Below, piece by piece: positions 22,588-36,129 of a stretch of DNA of 64,000 bases. The DNA lies in assembly GCA_027405735.1 (NCBI GenBank), contig JAPEHQ010000020.1, forward strand, positions 62,001 to 126,000. Direction: 5' to 3'. The stretch's first letter is position 1. Every line of letters begins with the position of its first letter. Both the position numbers and the translations under genes were made by a program. Under the pieces are notes generated by a model. It did not search any database. It saw only the letters and a program-made list of their open reading frames with translations, and was not told the DNA's origin. The stretch is from Mucor racemosus (lineage: Eukaryota > Mucoromycota > Mucoromycetes > Mucorales > Mucoraceae).

Positions 22588-23600
22588 TTACATTATTTAG
22601 TGCAATTAAAAACCCTGCTATATTATTGCTCATTTCAGCCAATGTAAAAGTAGTATTACAGCGCATGAACCATGAACCATAAACTTATAAACAAAATAAT
22701 AGGCAATAACTGTTATCATAGAAACATAATACATTTTTCTACTATCAGAAAACCCGTCTTTCATACCATATATTTATTAAAAAATTGCAAAAGCGAGCCC
22801 ACAGATCGACGCCATAATTGAGTATCATACCAAGATCGAACGGCTAAGTCTCCTCTTCTTAGACCTTAGACTACGGTATATATCTAAGTTTTAAATAAAA
22901 AAGCGTCTTTTTTTTTTTACTTTTCTTATATTTAACCATGCACGGTCTGAAAATTCAGTTTTTGTAGCGGACATTTTTGGGGCTCATTTTATCCTTACCA
23001 ACACTCGTGATTTTGATTAAAAAACAGAAAAATCAAATTTTGATACCAAAATCAACGTTTAAATATACTACATTGTGAGAGAAAATTGTAGCCATAGATA
23101 CTACACATCTTTTAAAAGCTTAATATTAAATGTTAAGTATTGAAATTTTGTACTTTTGCCCCAAAAACGGGATTTTGGTTAAAGAATTTTCATGTAGTAT
23201 TTGGAAATAAAAATGTTGGTTATTTTTTATTGAGCAAATAGAGCTCTAAATGTTGTATATGCGTATATTTTTTGTTTTTATAATTGGTAGTATAATTAAC
23301 TCTAGATTTGCAAAATCAGAAAAAAAAAATTAAAAAATGTCAAAATTGATGATCTCGACAAGAATAATTTTTGAAATTAATATTCCGCTTATAAACCCTG
23401 TAAATCTTAAAAATAAGAGATTTTATAATACTTGAGAACTTTATCAAGAATTTACAATGCTGTACACACTTGATTCAAGCCTCCTATTACTGTAAATCTT
23501 TATATATGTTAATATTGTATGGTAGTTTATTTGATAATAATATGGTCTCACTTTATAATTATTGCACTAGAGATGATTTATATTAAGGTTTAGTCTTACT

Positions 23601-23815
23601 CTCCAATATTATAAACATAAACATGACCATCGCTGGAACCTATTGCCGCCTCTTTACCCTCTTTGTCCTAAGCCAGTTTATTCAATGCTTTACCAGAGCC
23701 AAATTAAGTACTTACAATGGTTCCTCAGTATTTGCATTCAAATTCCATAAATTAAATCAACTGGTTCCATCTACAATAATAGTATCAAATGTATCATCAG
23801 CCCGCGTTATGATGA
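23601..23815 (-). pseudogene. Dynein intermediate-chain C-terminal fragment, copy 2
   Basis: Minus-strand sequence equivalent to copy 1 at 20793-21010. Here the LWNLNANTEEP tryptophan is intact, but a TGA follows VDGTS and a TAG replaces the Trp of LAWDKE; the end reads GSSDGHVYVYNIGE. The two copies carry different stop codons, so at least some lesions arose after the duplication. Not functional. Confidence 0.72.
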
Positions 23816-25296
23816 ATATCAATTTAAATTCAGAAACATCCCATTGTCATTGTTATAAGCTATGAAAAGCTTGATTTTTAATAATACTTAATACAGGAAT
23901 TAATTATAAAACAAGATGATGCTAATAACACAAGGTGAGTAGTATTTAACATCTAAGTAAGTTTGATGAAATATGCTTTTAAACCCTTTTAAAAATCCTG
24001 AGGCAAACACAACATCTTGGTCCTGTAATTTCTATTCATCAAAATGTTGAGATTTCCATCACTACACAATGAATGCACCTTTTATCAATCTTGACTTCGA
24101 TGTACATTGGGTATCAGTTTTTTACTAGTTGTATTTTCTCTGACTCATTAATATTTAGTCATATTGAACGATGATTTGTTAGCATTGACAAAAAAAAGAA
24201 TAAATGCTTCAAGTGTTTTCTGCATATCAAATTATGCAATTTAGTAGCAATGATTGCTTTTTGAACCTATTGACGTTAATCAGAATAATTATTATTTTCA
24301 TACAAAAGTAAGCTTTGCTTTATGCATTTACATGCATCCATTCAATAAATGACATTGAATTTATTATCCGTTATATTAATTAACCAACTTCATCTTGATT
24401 AGGATACATTTGACAATTAAATGCCTAAATTACAACGCTTGAGCCACCAGGTATCGCCACAAAAAAATCTCGTACAGGTTGACGAAGCATCACAATTTGG
24501 ATCATTTTTTTGTGTTTATAGATCTGAGCTCTCTCTCATATTTATAGATCTCGGCATAAACCATATCTCTATCTGTTCAATTTAACTGAAATACATTGAA
24601 CGGCAACACCGTACTTGATAAAACGCCTTATTTTATTGTGAGTCAGCACAACTAATTTGATGCTAGTTTAGCATTAGCAGTTGAATCAGATAAATTTGAG
24701 ATTAGACAACCCCTTTTAACAGTTTTGTATACCATCATGAGGTAATAATGGATCGTTATTATTGATACGCTAATTAAGGATGGTGGGTTAACACTAATGG
24801 ACGAATGAGTCGATGTACTAGCAACATAAACAGAATATTAAAGTCAAATATAGCAATTGAATGAGCAAAAGATGATAAACCATGTATATTAACATAATTG
24901 AATTGTTTCAAGCGGTTTGAACTGAATACGCCTGTATCTAATTAATAAGGCACTTCTGTTGAATCAGAGTAACTCACATCATCTTCTTCTTTAAACCATT
25001 CAAATTATCTTCGTTATTAATTATATTATGATTGATATACTTTAGTAAATTGACTGAAATTTTTTGATCTCATTGCTCTGCTCATCTGGGCTGCCTGATC
25101 TGCACAAAAAATTTTATTCTGCCCACCTGTGCAGATCATTATGTCTATGGGAACTATAGTTCTTCGACCGTAGTAATAAACGTTCTATTCATAAATTTTA
25201 AGGTGCACATTAAAAAATTGTTTGTAGTTTCAGATCTAATTAAAGCCATATGTAGGTAATTTTGCGATGATGGTTGACAAAAATATTAAAATAAAT

Positions 25297-25575
25297 CTAT
25301 GTCTGACATATTGTACCTTCGAGGGGCTTTTCAAGATCTCCCTGCCGGTAAGGAGCTAGCTGTTGCTTATAATACCTATCGGTAATATCTCTCACTCTTG
25401 ATTCAGTGACGCCAAAATGACGTACAATCTCAGAAAAAAATTTTCTCCACTCCCATGCGCCAACTAGGTGTTTGTATTCAACTGCTTCAAGCTCCTCCTG
25501 ACAGCCGTTTTTGGTAACTCTCTTCAAGTAAGTCTGTAATTCGGAATAACAACTTTCATCTACTAGTATAAACAT
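25297..25575 (-). CDS. Small hypothetical open frame, 92 residues
   Basis: An open frame with mixed, protein-like composition (SRVRDITDRYYKQQLAPYRQ; W, C and charged residues well represented), unlike the lysine/phenylalanine-biased chance frames around it. No family was recognised and no flanking exons could be attached with confidence. It could be an exon or relic of a transposon protein, or a lone coding fragment. Function unknown. Confidence 0.25.
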   Translation of the reverse strand: MFILVDESCYSELQTYLKRVTKNGCQEELEAVEYKHLVGAWEWRKFFSEIVRHFGVTESRVRDITDRYYKQQLAPYRQGDLEKPLEGTICQT

Positions 25576-26084
25576 TGAAATAAAAGTGTTTAGATAATAG
25601 GCTATGTTCCTCGTTTATTAATAATTCTGTTTAGGCACTGATTTTTCAATGTTACATTATCACGGCAATTATTCAATATACTATTAGAAAATTTAGATCA
25701 AAATTTGTTGAGGTTTTAGATGATTTTAGAAAGATTTCCAATTTTCTCGCCCAATATTGAGCCAATTTCCGTCATATTTAAAGCGCAAAGTAACTGCCTC
25801 CTATGGCTATTGATATCTATCTTAAGGTATGAGGATCAATATCAAAATATAAGTGTATCGGCCTAAAATTAACCTAAAATTTAACTCTTAGCCTTAAGAT
25901 ATTAATTTTTTGTACAAAAGATACATTCAACAACCAAAAACTACTTTGCATTTTTTGTTTCAGCGCAAAATGTTGATTTTTTGTCGCGAAAATCAAAATA
26001 ATAATTCATATCACAGCTTAAAACTATGCTGACTGAGTTCCAAAATTGGTTTGTTGTAAAATCGACCAGAAAATGATCAAAAAA

Positions 26085-27150
26085 ACAAATTTACTAATAG
26101 TTCATCAACTGCAAAGTAAGTCCAACTAGCATATTAATTGTTTTTTATAGAGTTTTAAATTCTGCATTCACCTAAACAAAATTAAAACAAATGTTTCATA
26201 TGCAATTTTACGTAAAATGCGATTGAAATGTTGGAGGTTTTTTATAGATATACATCACTTTTTTTAAGTATATATTGAAAATAAATGATTACAATTATAG
26301 AAATAATAATCATCTATCGATTGAGCCATTAATGAGCTTTCTAGCTGCTTTTCTCGTAGAGAAAACAAGATTTTTATCCAATTTTTTTTTTCAATTTCAG
26401 AATTTGGGATGAGGATATACAAGGGAAAAATTGCGGCTAGAAATGAAGGTATCTTTTGTACACATTTTTGAGGATATCTCCACGAAAAGTCAATATTTTG
26501 AAAATAATTAAATTAGGTCCGAGAGAGCGCAATGAGTTCAATGACATGAATGTAAAAAAAGCGTTGCTCAATTTGACGAATATCTTGAAATCTACTACAG
26601 AAATGCCAAAAAAAAAAACGAAAAAAATAAAAGTGTTCAGAATATTTTAATACTGAAACATGTTATAGAGCAGGCCAAAGCAAGTAAGTTTTATTATTAA
26701 AAAGTGTTAGTATAGCTTAATTTTTTGTAGAGATATGAAGGTTTGAAGTTTTTGATTTTTGGCAGTGAAACGCGCGTAAAAATCTGAAACATTAGCATTA
26801 AAAAAGTTGTATCAACTGCAAAAGATAGGATATTTCCGGATACTTGTTTTTGGATTAAACTTATACATGTCTAGTGCGTGTACATATTTTTTTATTTTGA
26901 CGTTATTTAACGAAAAAAAAAGTTGGACAGGGATGATATGTTGGACCTACGGTTTTAGGAAAAAGCAGTAAATTTTACCTGTTCTCGAGTCTTTTATGGG
27001 ATATAAAATATTTTCAGGGCCAGGTAACATAATGCGACCAAATCATATATTTTTTGCAATGTTCAAGGCATATACTAAAAGTTTCTGGTATGGGGTTAGC
27101 TATGGAAAAGGTGGCATGCTCAGATTTTAAAGATTGGAAATTTTCAAAAT
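26085..27150 (+). repeat. Possible diverged relative of the 1637-bp satellite unit
   Basis: Blocks similar to the unit in the same orientation are AGTCCAACTAGCATATTAA at about 26122 (unit: AGTTGAACTAGTGTATTAA) followed by TTTTAAATTCTG, and GAAAAGGTGGCATGCTC at about 27103 (unit: GAAATGGGGGCACGCTC) followed by GATTTT. Another shared word, GAGGATATACAAGG near 26410, is in the opposite orientation. The order fits a circularly permuted, shortened and rearranged unit. The evidence is by eye and modest. Confidence 0.4.
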
Positions 27151-27624
27151 TAGCTCTTGAATGAACAAAAAATGATGTGTTTCAGACGGCCATATATTTC
27201 ATATAGTGGAATGCAATTTTAAAGGAACAGCAATTGTAATTCACAAAAAAGACTTGTGTGAGTATTTGCGTAAAAGTAAGTTACTGATTAAGATAAGGTT
27301 TTTGTTGTTTTTTTTGGGCTTCAAGTCCGAGAAAAAAGCATAAATTCCTAATTCAAACTTTTGTGGATTCAAACAATGCTCACAAATGTGATACATAATT
27401 GAATATATTCATACTCATTCAAATAAAAAAGAATACCTATTGATCCACAGGAACACGTAAAGAAATCAAAGTCCAGGTAGTACATTCAGATGTTGAGATG
27501 CCAAATTCAGTAGGAAATGCCTATTAAGGCAATTTCTGTTTACTATAAATTTGACACATAAAATTTCCTCATTCCGTTTCTATAGGCTGCCCCCTTTTTT
27601 CTATACAATTTTTTATTCTTTACA

Positions 27625-28662
27625 ATGGCCAAGGGCAAGAATAACAAAAAGACGAATAATACCACTGCAGCAACAGCACCAAATACAACATCTGAAGTAC
27701 CAGCGGCTCCTAAAGTTGTATTAAGAACATATAGAGACACTGACTTGGAGCAAGTAGAATATCTTTACCGCAGTACACAAGTTCCTCTAGTATATGAAAG
27801 TATTCGAAGCAAACTCTGGGCTTTTCCTACCTGGATTATCTGGTTTGCTGTTTATTCTGCTTTATTGCTTGGTGTTCCTAAAGTGATAACTGCTTTTATC
27901 ACACTTCCTGGCTGGGCCATGACCTTGATAAAACTTTTCACTACTTTTGCCTGGGCTGTTGTAGGTTTTGCTGTTTTATTTATTTCTTCTGATCGTATCG
28001 AGCTTCAAAATCGCATTGACGAGGCCATGGCTAATGATTTAAAGGACCCTGATTTGTATTATTTGAATTACACAATCGATAAGGATGGTAAAAAGGTACG
28101 TAAGCCAGAAAGTGAGCAGGTGCCTTCTCACTTTTGGGTTTTGACTTTGGATGAAGAGGTATGCGGTATGATTGGTTTGTCCTGTAATGCTGAAGACGTG
28201 CAAGATGAAAGAAGTACATTACCTGTTGCTTGGAAACAATTCACAGTGGCTGTTTTGGAACTTTTGCGTTTGCCTGTACCTGGTTTCCTCTTAAAACAAA
28301 AACCTAATCTTATGAAGGATGGTAAAAAGCATACATTTGCTCATCAACAAATCCCAAAGACAGCTACCATTGCTCGTTGGGCTGTTCGTTCTGAACTCCA
28401 GACTTGTGGTTTCTCTACATTGTTATTGAATAGAGCTATGACTTGGGCTCAAGAGCATGACATTAACCGTGTATATGCAATGACTAATGAATGTTGTATG
28501 GCAGCAGAGCAAATCTTGGTTAAGCGTCATGGATTTGTCATTATGAAACGATTCAATCACAATTTCTTTGGTGAATACAGCAAATTATTCGGTTGTCGTG
28601 TGAAAGATTGGATGGAGAAGAATGGCGAGAAAACTAGGAAGGCTTTCAAAAAGTCTCAATAA
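27625..28662 (+). CDS. GNAT-like N-acetyltransferase domain protein with two membrane segments
   Basis: A single uninterrupted frame of 345 residues, unusual among the intron-rich neighbours. The first 30 residues are K/N/T/A-rich and probably disordered. RTYRDTDLEQVEYLY at about residues 34-48 begins a GNAT fold, which is then interrupted by two hydrophobic segments at about 68-88 and 95-122. The fold resumes with the core strand FWVLTLDEEVCGMIGL, motif A as RWAVRSELQTCGFSTLLL, and RVYAMTNECCMAAEQILVKR GF. The layout resembles the NAT8-like membrane-bound acetyltransferase group. Motif A lacks the usual glycine/alanine-rich Q/RxxGxG/A ending (it reads QTCGFS), so CoA binding may be altered. 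The substrate is unknown. T-rich promoter upstream; it converges with the next gene, 48 nt away. Confidence 0.75.
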   Translation: MAKGKNNKKTNNTTAATAPNTTSEVPAAPKVVLRTYRDTDLEQVEYLYRSTQVPLVYESIRSKLWAFPTWIIWFAVYSALLLGVPKVITAFITLPGWAMTLIKLFTTFAWAVVGFAVLFISSDRIELQNRIDEAMANDLKDPDLYYLNYTIDKDGKKVRKPESEQVPSHFWVLTLDEEVCGMIGLSCNAEDVQDERSTLPVAWKQFTVAVLELLRLPVPGFLLKQKPNLMKDGKKHTFAHQQIPKTATIARWAVRSELQTCGFSTLLLNRAMTWAQEHDINRVYAMTNECCMAAEQILVKRHGFVIMKRFNHNFFGEYSKLFGCRVKDWMEKNGEKTRKAFKKSQ

Positions 28663-28710
28663 TAATAATATAATAGTGTATCATATAATTGAATAAAAGT
28701 ATAAAAATCT

Positions 28711-29305
28711 TTATTGACAAGACAAGATGAAGCATAATGCTATGATCAATGATATTAGTATAAAGGAATTTACAATGTGGTCAGTCAAGCAGAAAGGCTC
28801 AGACTGAGCCATGTATTCAGCTACAGTGTATATATTCATATTCATCAAACGTCTAAATAGATCTTCAAAATCCACAATTTCCATGTTGTGGATATTCTCT
28901 ACTGATTCAACGTTTTCCTTCTTGGTTTCTTTTTCTTCCTCTGACGAATATGAAGGTGGGGCAGGTATTGAAAAGCTTCCATCCCACCAATTATCTAATA
29001 AAGTATTCAGTTTATCTTGTTCAAGTTCTACGCTGAGATATTTTTCTCGTTCTAATGCAGGTGTGTTCTTGTTGGTCCATGGTTGAACAATATCGTCTAT
29101 AATCTGTGTATCTGATCGCCAGAACATTTCGGCACCTGGCCCATAATCTGGATCATAATCAGGTTTGATTGATTTTTCTTGATTACAGCATAATTTACAT
29201 TGGACACCCACTATACAATCGAAGAATTAGCATGCAGTATACTGTAATTATGCAGAGGTATTTACCTGATCGAGTTTGTTTAGAATCTAATAATTTTTGA
29301 GACAT
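28711..29305 (-). CDS. Small tail-anchored membrane protein, unknown function
   Basis: Two exons on the minus strand, 29305-29266 and 29210-28711, give 179 residues. The N-terminal region has a cysteine cluster (VQCKLCCNQEK) at about residues 16-26. The middle is acidic, with an SSEEEKETKKE stretch, and predicted helical. The last 20 or so residues form one hydrophobic segment (FILISLIIALCFILSC) ending two residues before the stop, the arrangement of a tail-anchored protein inserted post-translationally into ER or outer mitochondrial membrane. The exon 1 donor is GTAAAT and the acceptor TATAG. No family was recognised. The cysteines could bind metal or be acylated; both ideas are inference. 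Confidence 0.65.
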
Positions 29306-29615
29306 GGTACAATTGGGTATATGTAAAAAGAGAAAAAAGGTTATGGACAATGTAGAATATTAGTTGAAATAAACCACATTTATACATGTAAATGACAACA
29401 AAGAAATGAATTGTAATATAAATCAATTTATTAGGGAGTGTGCACAACCTCAATTCAACATGATTTAATGCATATATTCATACACTAAAAATAGCAAGTT
29501 TTTGAAATTCTACAGGGTGTTTTATTTCACTTCAATTATACATCATATAATGAAAGTTCTAAACGCCACCTAATTTTTGTTTTTATTTTTATACATTAAA
29601 GGGAATAGTTATAAA
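29306..29615. other. Short intergenic region
   Basis: AT-rich, 310 nt. It contains the promoter of the tail-anchored gene at its left end and the 3' flank of the acetyl-CoA acetyltransferase gene at its right end. No other feature seen. Confidence 0.5.
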
Positions 29616-31176
<1,561 letters not shown>

Positions 31177-31777
31177 TTTTGATTGAAAAAAAAAATAGTT
31201 TACGAGAAAAAAAAAGAGTGAGATAAAACCAAATGAAAAAGGTATTTCTTCTTTATAAGATTATTTGTAATAGGCAAATGATTTCCCACGACTCCTTCCC
31301 CATTAATAGCTTTATGTAGATTTCTTCTTTAATGTGAACCTCTACATTTTAAAGTTTGGACACCATTTTTAAAATCAGTCAGATAGTGTATATTGACACT
31401 TTAAAGGATTTTTAACTTGCATCTAAAGTAAGCTATTCAATGAATTAAACTAATTTAACAAGCATCGTTATTTAATGTATCTTTTACAATTTTTTTTTTT
31501 TATGTTTTTCGGCTTACCGTTCGTAAATCACATATGCACCTGTTACAAATGGGTATCTTGAATCTACAGACCTGCTTTAAAAGATGTCTTGTGTAATCTT
31601 GCTATTAATTGCTTGTTTTTGAGAAAAAAAATATAAAAGGTGACATTCTAGATACCAATACTCAATATTACATGTTTTTTTTTTGTCTCATTATCTACTG
31701 TTTTAAGGGACAATTTTTTTTTTCGAAATGTAATTAAAATTAATAAATGTAGTGCAGGTTTTTTATTTTTATTTTTT
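31177..31777. other. Intergenic region between two minus-strand genes
   Basis: About 600 nt that must hold the thiolase promoter (next to 31177) and the 3' flank of the coiled-coil gene. T- and A-runs are frequent, and a CT-poor TTTTTTTTTT tract lies near 31490. No gene seen. Confidence 0.5.
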
Positions 31778-34273
31778 TTATGATACAGGCAATCCTTGAG
31801 GTTCAAATAATAACTTTTCTATCCAATAGAGTATGATTTCCAAAACCTTACTCTTTGGTACCTGGCCAGAAGCAGCAGCTACTAAAGCCTGTTCCCAACC
31901 ATTTTGTCCTGCAGAACCATCTAATAAAAATGTTGATGTGACAATACCGAAAAAGTAAATCAACACAGTATACAGTGCAAATGTTACAGTATTTGTCACA
32001 ATTTTGTCATCTTTTCTTGTCATTATTTTACGATCCTTGTGGTTGTTATTGTGTTGAGATGTTGTAGCGATTACAAAAGAATTCATACTAGAAGTAGACT
32101 TGAAAAAAAAAGATTAGCTCATGCGAAATGTCATATTTATACTCTTATTTTACCTCGTGTAAATCTTGCACTGTTCTCTTCTTTTTGTTTACTTTACGTA
32201 TACGAGAATGAGACCAAACGTCCAATGTAGGTGGTTCTGGTATTGTTAATGCAATTGAATCTAATATAGGTTTTGTTACTAAATCTGTTGCTGTTGTTGT
32301 TGTTGTTGTTGAAGATGATGATGGCGATAATGGCGGCACAATTACAGTGGTTGTCTTTATTCTCAATTCTGCTAATTCATTTACTAAAGATCGATTTTCT
32401 GAATCAAGAGCTCTTCGCAGATAATCTAATTCACTTTTGACTCTATCTAGATCTTCTTTAGCTTCATTTGCTCGATTTTTGTAATAATCTTTTTCATCTC
32501 TGACTGATTTTAATTGATTCAAATCTATCAATTCATTTTCCAATGTCTGTATTTTATATAATGTTATACAACTGATGTAATACAAAACTTGCATGTGTTT
32601 GTATAAATACCTTCAAAGATGCATGTGATTCTTCATTTAAAGAAGACGAAACAGACACAATCGAAGGTTGTCTTTTAATAGAAGGATGTGGGTCCGTTGC
32701 AATCGTATCTTCATCCAATTCACAAGAGAGTATTTCGCCACTATTGCTACTACTGCTCTGATGATGAAGTGCTTCATCTAAATCAGTTTTAAGTGTGTCG
32801 ATAATCTCTTTCAGTTTCTCATTTTCGGATTTCTGTTCTTCCAGTTGTTTATGTGCTTTAGCTGAAGTATGTAATTCCATTTCTAGATTATTTTGAAGGC
32901 CAATTAATCTATTTCTTTCTTGATTCAATAGTTGAACTTCATATTGAAAACTGTTTAATAAATCTTCAGTTTTTTCAACATCGCGTTCTTTTTGTCGTAA
33001 TAAATCTTGCAATTCTTGTGTTTCATCTATTTTCAATGTTAGATGATAATTTTTGAATTGATATAAAATATTAGAACTTACGGCATTTCTCATCAAATAA
33101 TGCCTTAATAGATAGATAAACTTGTTTTTGATCTGTTTCTGATCTTTGAATATTCGAAATATGGCTTTCCAACTATAATAGAACATAAATTAAGAATTTT
33201 GATCTTGTTACTATTTTCAATTATAATTATTTTACAGCACTGATTTGATCCAAGCTATTCTTTTCTTTTCCTTTATATTCTTGAATTTCTCTTCTTTGTT
33301 TAGCAACTTCTGAATTCATATCATCTACTTTATTTTGTAACTGAATAATTCGATCTTCATTATCACGAGCCATCGATGCTAAACTTTTTTCGGATGATTT
33401 TAATCTTTGAGTCAACTTGAGAGAGCTGCGATAGTAACGAGCTAAATCCTGGTTTGAGTACTGAAAAATTTACATACATTTAATATTCAATGTCTATTAA
33501 ATAATCGCCCTTTCACACACACACACACACACACACCACCCCTTTTTTAAACAATCTTCTCTTATCCCCTTACTTCTTCTTCTTCTTCTTCCTCATGCTC
33601 TTCGTCCTCGTCTTCTTGGGTTGAAATTAATTTAGGATCTTCCTCTTTTTCTCCAGGGCTCTTATTAGGTAATGCAATTGAAGGGTGGTTCGAAATCTAA
33701 CAATAAAATTTAGTAAAATTTTTAATTGAATTGAAAAAAAAAAAATAACTTTATTTACTATCAAATCTTGTCGAAAATCTACTTCTTCTTCTTCTTCTTT
33801 TTGTTCTTCTTCTTCTTGTTGATAATTCTCGGTAGTAGATGATATTACATCCAAGTTTTCATCTCTATCTTGAATAGAAGAAGCTACTGCTGAGGGTCTT
33901 CTCTTCCAAGGAGTTGATTTATGAGTCTTCAAAGGAGGAGAAGTTCTCGGTCTTACAGTAATCAAATCTTCTACAATATGTCTTGTTGGTGCAGATAGAG
34001 AAACTACAGGTGAAGGTGGACAGACTAATTTCAAAAGATTCAAAATATCATCTGGTGTCATTTCTAGGTCGGGGTTACTTTTTGTATATGGAAGAATAGC
34101 CTTCTTTTGTACTTGTGTCAGTAATACAACATGCTCACATAATTCATATTGATCGATTAGGGAAAGCAAATCTTTAGTATAAATGACTCCACGCTCACTC
34201 TGCTGTTCGACAAGTCTTTTTAATTGTATTTTTAATACTGCAAATGGTATAGGTTTATGTTGTTGATCCTATA

Positions 34274-34311
<38 letters not shown>

Positions 34312-34375
34312 TTAAGAAAGATGAGCAGGAGATGTTATTTGAATTATCTCATTATACTTTTTTAAAGACTTGCAT
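31778..34375 (-). CDS. Large coiled-coil protein with a single C-terminal membrane anchor
   Basis: Eight exons on the minus strand (34375-34358, 34268-33750, 33696-33574, 33460-33236, 33172-33082, 33026-32611, 32546-32154, 32098-31778) give 701 residues in one frame. A folded N-terminal region of about 90 residues (PIPFAVLKIQLKRLVEQQ... DDILNLLKLV) precedes a low-complexity part rich in E and S. Long heptad-type coiled coils follow from about residue 230 to 520, then a serine/threonine-rich linker (SPSSSSTTTTTTATD). Near the C-terminus is one membrane segment (FALYTVLIYFFGIVTSTFLL) and about 55 residues beyond it. This layout resembles membrane-tethered coiled-coil tethers or linkers at the nuclear envelope, spindle pole or Golgi, but no family was recognised. 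Exon 1 is only 18 nt and is the least certain part. Confidence 0.72.
33513..33536. repeat. (CA)n microsatellite inside an intron
   Basis: About 12 CA units between 33513 and 33536, inside the intron between exons 3 and 4 of the coiled-coil gene. Confidence 0.9.
34269..34357 (-). other. First intron with a long homopolymer
   Basis: Inferred intron 1 of the coiled-coil gene. It contains an uninterrupted run of about 33 A on the plus strand (T in the transcript), directly before the TATATAG acceptor. Such a tract is a very strong polypyrimidine tract and prone to length change. Confidence 0.5.
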
Positions 34376-36129
34376 GGTCAAATGTGTTTGTTTAAATCTT
34401 GATTTGGTATATAATTATAAAAGAGTATTCGAGTGTTTTAGGTATAATAAAAGAGTTGAATTAAAAGATATTGAACTAGTTTCAATATTGTGTAATTGTG
34501 TCTAAAGAGAAAGAGAGAAGAAAGAAACATAGTATGATGTTCGTGGTATGGTAACCATAAAAAAAGAGGAGTCACCTTGCTGTGTAACTGAAATAACACA
34601 AAAACCACTTCTATTCATCCAATCATACCATAAAAAGAGGTTCATCTTACAGGTAGTCTATGCTATACTATAAAGAGTCGATATTTAACGAGATTTCTTC
34701 ATTTCCTTCTTTCTTTGATTTGCTGCCCTGAATTTTTAAGCTGCCGCATCTGATTTTTCTGTTGGGATGTTTGGAAATGCATTATTTTCGAGATTTACAT
34801 TTTGAAAAAGATCACCGACCAAACATTACTCGGCCTCGATGAATTTGTGTAACATTTGCAACTGTAATTATATGCAAGAAGCAACTTTAATCTCACAACA
34901 TTTGTATAAACATACTAGCGTAACAGATGATAAGCATGTTGACGCAGTTATAAAACAAAACATCATATTGCTACGATTGGAAAAAAAAACATTCGTTTGT
35001 ACCATGTAAAACTAATAAGCAGTACATATGAAATTTGCGCCCACAGCGTGATATCATAGCATATTTTTTGTCGCCTAATTGATCATCTAACCACACTCCT
35101 TGAAAATGTGATTTGAATTAGTTTCCTTATTAGAAATTTGAGGATAATTTGGTAAAGTATCTCATGTCATTCATGAAGCATCTTAATTTAATTTATTAAT
35201 GCGTTTGCAAGTGCTCAGATAACATTTCAGGGATAAAAAGGTGCACTTGGCCCGTATACTAGCATGAAAATGCAGATTTTTTTTTGTTGCTTGTATTTAC
35301 TGAAAATGTTGCTTTTCATATTACATCTGCACAAAATAAAACTGATCTTTAAGATTTCAAAGTATCCAATCAATTCATTTACCCCTGATTGTTAATTTGT
35401 GATCTGTTGATATTAAAGTTTTGATCATTTTACCTAATTTCTTCGTGCGAACGTCTACTTAAAAACTAAATTGTAAACATCTAATAACACATTAAAGTAT
35501 CTCAAAATAACAAGGTTATTTTTTATTTTTAAATAAATATGTACATACCATTGGAAATGGACCCCGCAAGGCTTTTTCTTTTTTTTTTTTTTTTTTTTTT
35601 TGGACTATTGATATACAAAATATGAAATATCTGCATGCGTATAGATTATTCAGGCTGATGAAATATATGATGTTTATTATGAGTCAAAAGAGTTTTTTTT
35701 ACATTTCATGATAATTATGTGATTTTACTTTCATTCATTATAGAAAATCGGGAGCAATGTACATTCAAGCATCAACTCCATTAATGTGTGTCAGGATGTT
35801 TGGGTATGGCAAATATATTTTATACTGTAGCAAGTAACGCAGCATTCGATAATTTTCTCGAAAATATACGGTTTTTACGGGTAAGCAACTAAACTGATGT
35901 TTTTTTATAGTCTATATACCAATTTATTTGATAAAATATACCGAATTAGATTTGAATAAAAGATTTCTCTACTCATTTATACACTGATGGGTCCAATTTA
36001 TAGTATCAATTTTACTTTAGGCTACCCTAAAGTTAATATATAATATTAGTATGCACCTTGTTTTTGTATCCTCATATAAAAAGTATTGCACCTCAATGAT
36101 TAAAGCATCAAATTTTCAAATGAAGCATA
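34376..36129. other. Gene-free AT-rich region
   Basis: About 1.75 kb upstream of the coiled-coil gene with no supported reading frame. Contains a T run of about 23 near 35580. Only the promoter of the minus-strand gene is expected, near 34376-34700. Confidence 0.45.

Larger units (their letters stand above)
21856..24140. repeat. Segmental duplication, copy 2 (interrupted by a ~530-bp element)
   Basis: Positions 21856-22057 and 22588-24140 match copy 1 (17985-18418 and 20056-21325). The match is interrupted after AAAGGCTTTA by the right-hand ~530-bp element and resumes at CATTATTTAGTGC, corresponding to the continuous CTTTACAACATTATTTAGCGC of copy 1. The site of the Tc1 insertion is empty here. 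The right end is approximate. Confidence 0.78.
24141..27624. other. AT-rich intergenic region with repeat relics
   Basis: No convincing gene. It includes one small open frame (25297-25575) and a stretch at about 26085-27150 that shares short blocks with the 1637-bp satellite unit, both listed separately. The last 100 nt before 27625 are T-rich and should hold the promoter of the GNAT-like gene. Confidence 0.45.

Noticed and set aside
23623..23865. 80-codon plus-strand frame as a gene
   Set aside because: Antisense to the dynein intermediate-chain fragment; present only because that strand was once coding.
26456..26650. 64-codon lysine-rich plus-strand frame
   Set aside because: Composition typical of chance frames in AT-rich DNA, and it lies within sequence resembling the non-coding satellite unit.
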